A stretch of DNA of 8,142 bases from Thermoplasmata archaeon (GTDB lineage: Archaea; Thermoplasmatota; B47-G6; B47-G6B; 47-G6). A program made the translations under genes and the position numbers. Below the pieces are notes generated by a model, which saw only the letters and a list, made by a program, of their open reading frames with translations, searched no databases and was not told the DNA's origin. Below, piece after piece: positions 7,298 to 8,142 of this stretch; position 1 is the first letter of the stretch; each line of letters starts with the position of its first letter. The stretch lies in the NCBI GenBank assembly GCA_003663565.1, contig QMTT01000021.1, forward strand, positions 1 through 8,142. Direction: 5' to 3'.

Positions 7298-8142
7298 CTA
7301 CAGAGATGAGAAGTACTTTTCTAACGAGGTTTGCACAGGTCTTCTCACGAATAAACTGCTGAACTCTGGATCACTCTTTAGTCCTTCTTCTACATAACTC
7401 ACATCAGAAGCTAGCTTAATTATCTTAGTTCTTCCATAGCGCCCTCTAGAAGCTATTCTAGCATTCAAGAGTCCTATCTCATCCAAATATGAAACGAAAT
7501 CTGTGAATCTCCTTTGAGTAACTGGCGGTATCCCAAGAAAATAACAAACATTAAGGTACTCTTGATATAGCTCCCCAGTGGTAGTTTCTATCTCTGAGAA
7601 TTTCTTTCCTTTGCGCATTTCACTTAAGGTTTTCTTATAAAGGGCATAAAGCACAGCTTTGCCATGGGTTGGTAACGTCTTTATGGCTTCTATTACAGTA
7701 TCCATTTCAAGTCTTTTTATAGCAAGTCGTACGTGTCCTTCCCTGACTTTGCTCTCTCCGTTTCTCTCTGCTATTTCACCAGCTGTCCTCAGTAAGTCAA
7801 GTGCCACTCTAGCATCACCATATTCCCTTGCAGATGCGGCCGCACAGAAGGGTATGACTGACGGTTCAAGGACGCCTTCATAGAATGCTATCTTAGCCCT
7901 ATCCCTAAGGATGTCCTCAAGTTGTCTAGCATTATAGGGAGGGAAAAGGATCCTCTCATGCACGAGACTACTGCGCACTCTCACATCTAAGAGGTCAACG
8001 AAGTTTATATCATTGGCAATACCTATAAGGGATAACTTTGAGTTCTTTAGGCTCTCGTTTATACGGGTTAACATATATATAACGCTGTCTCCACTCTTCT
8101 TCACAAGTCTATCTATCTCATCAAGTGCTACTACTACAATAC
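7298..8142 (-). CDS. cdc6: Orc1/Cdc6 replication initiator, 5' end beyond the window
   Basis: AAA+ origin-recognition and helicase-loading protein. The frame runs off the right edge, leaving 280 full codons. The family is usually about 400 aa, so roughly 130 N-terminal residues including Walker A are missing. The first readable residues are I-V-V-V-A-L-D-E-I-D, the Walker B box (D-E-I-D at 8122-8111). Numbering from the in-frame GTG at 8104, sensor 1 is I-G-I-A-N31 and sensor 2 is G-D-A-R99. The winged-helix DNA-binding domain spans about 145-235, with the Arg-rich wing S-R-G-R-Y-G-R-T-K at 219-227. The C-terminus carries Q258-T-S-L-E-K-Y-F265, a canonical PCNA-interacting motif. That GTG is internal, not the start. 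The stop is TAG at 7300-7298. Co-orientation with DP1-DP2 fits the known euryarchaeal cdc6-PolD cluster. The origin usually lies upstream of this gene, so it would be outside the window. Confidence 0.96.
   Translation of the reverse strand, partial: IVVVALDEIDRLVKKSGDSVIYMLTRINESLKNSKLSLIGIANDINFVDLLDVRVRSSLVHERILFPPYNARQLEDILRDRAKIAFYEGVLEPSVIPFCAAASAREYGDARVALDLLRTAGEIAERNGESKVREGHVRLAIKRLEMDTVIEAIKTLPTHGKAVLYALYKKTLSEMRKGKKFSEIETTTGELYQEYLNVCYFLGIPPVTQRRFTDFVSYLDEIGLLNARIASRGRYGRTKIIKLASDVSYVEEGLKSDPEFSSLFVRRPVQTSLEKYFSSL

Noticed and set aside
8102..8104. GTG at 8104 as the start of orc1/cdc6
   Set aside because: The frame stays open to the window edge and encodes Walker B upstream of it, so the GTG is an internal Val codon.

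Overview
The window is archaeal chromosomal DNA carrying core replication genes. It encodes both subunits of the archaea-specific family D DNA polymerase (PolD), most of an Orc1/Cdc6 replication initiator and an archaeal/eukaryotic-type signal peptidase. The DNA is AT-rich, the proteins are rich in Lys, Glu and Ile, and ribosome sites match the archaeal anti-Shine-Dalgarno sequence (AGGAGG, GGTGA). PolD argues for a euryarchaeon or another PolD-bearing lineage, possibly a thermophile. I cannot name the genus. The large subunit is 1158 aa without its intein, which by recollection is nearer the ~1140 aa proteins of Archaeoglobus or Methanocaldococcus than the ~1260 aa Pyrococcus protein.

Layout from left to right. 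Positions 1-247 hold no convincing complete gene. They contain a GC-rich, hairpin-forming stretch (69-161) and possibly the first codons of a minus-strand gene leaving the window. Positions 248-4234 (minus) encode PolD large subunit DP2, interrupted by a 170-residue mini-intein placed directly before the catalytic Asp motif. Positions 4231-6282 (minus) encode PolD small subunit DP1, whose stop overlaps the DP2 start by 4 bases, so the two form a translationally coupled pair. Positions 6283-6580 are a divergent intergenic region with promoter-like elements, an inverted repeat near the predicted DP1 transcription start and an 18-bp palindrome upstream of the signal peptidase gene. Positions 6581-7294 (plus) encode the signal peptidase. 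Positions 7298-8142 (minus) encode the C-terminal two thirds of Orc1/Cdc6, cut by the right edge just upstream of Walker B.

How the genes fit together: Orc1/Cdc6 marks the origin and loads the helicase, and DP1-DP2 copies the DNA. An orc1/cdc6 - DP1 - DP2 cluster is a known euryarchaeal arrangement, here split by an oppositely oriented signal peptidase gene. Orc1/Cdc6 ends in a clean PCNA-binding (PIP) motif and DP2 ends in a degenerate one, which suggests both could meet at the sliding clamp. Mature polymerase additionally requires protein splicing. The points most worth following are the initiator PIP box, the intein in the polymerase active site, the structured left intergenic region and the two symmetric elements between DP1 and the peptidase gene.
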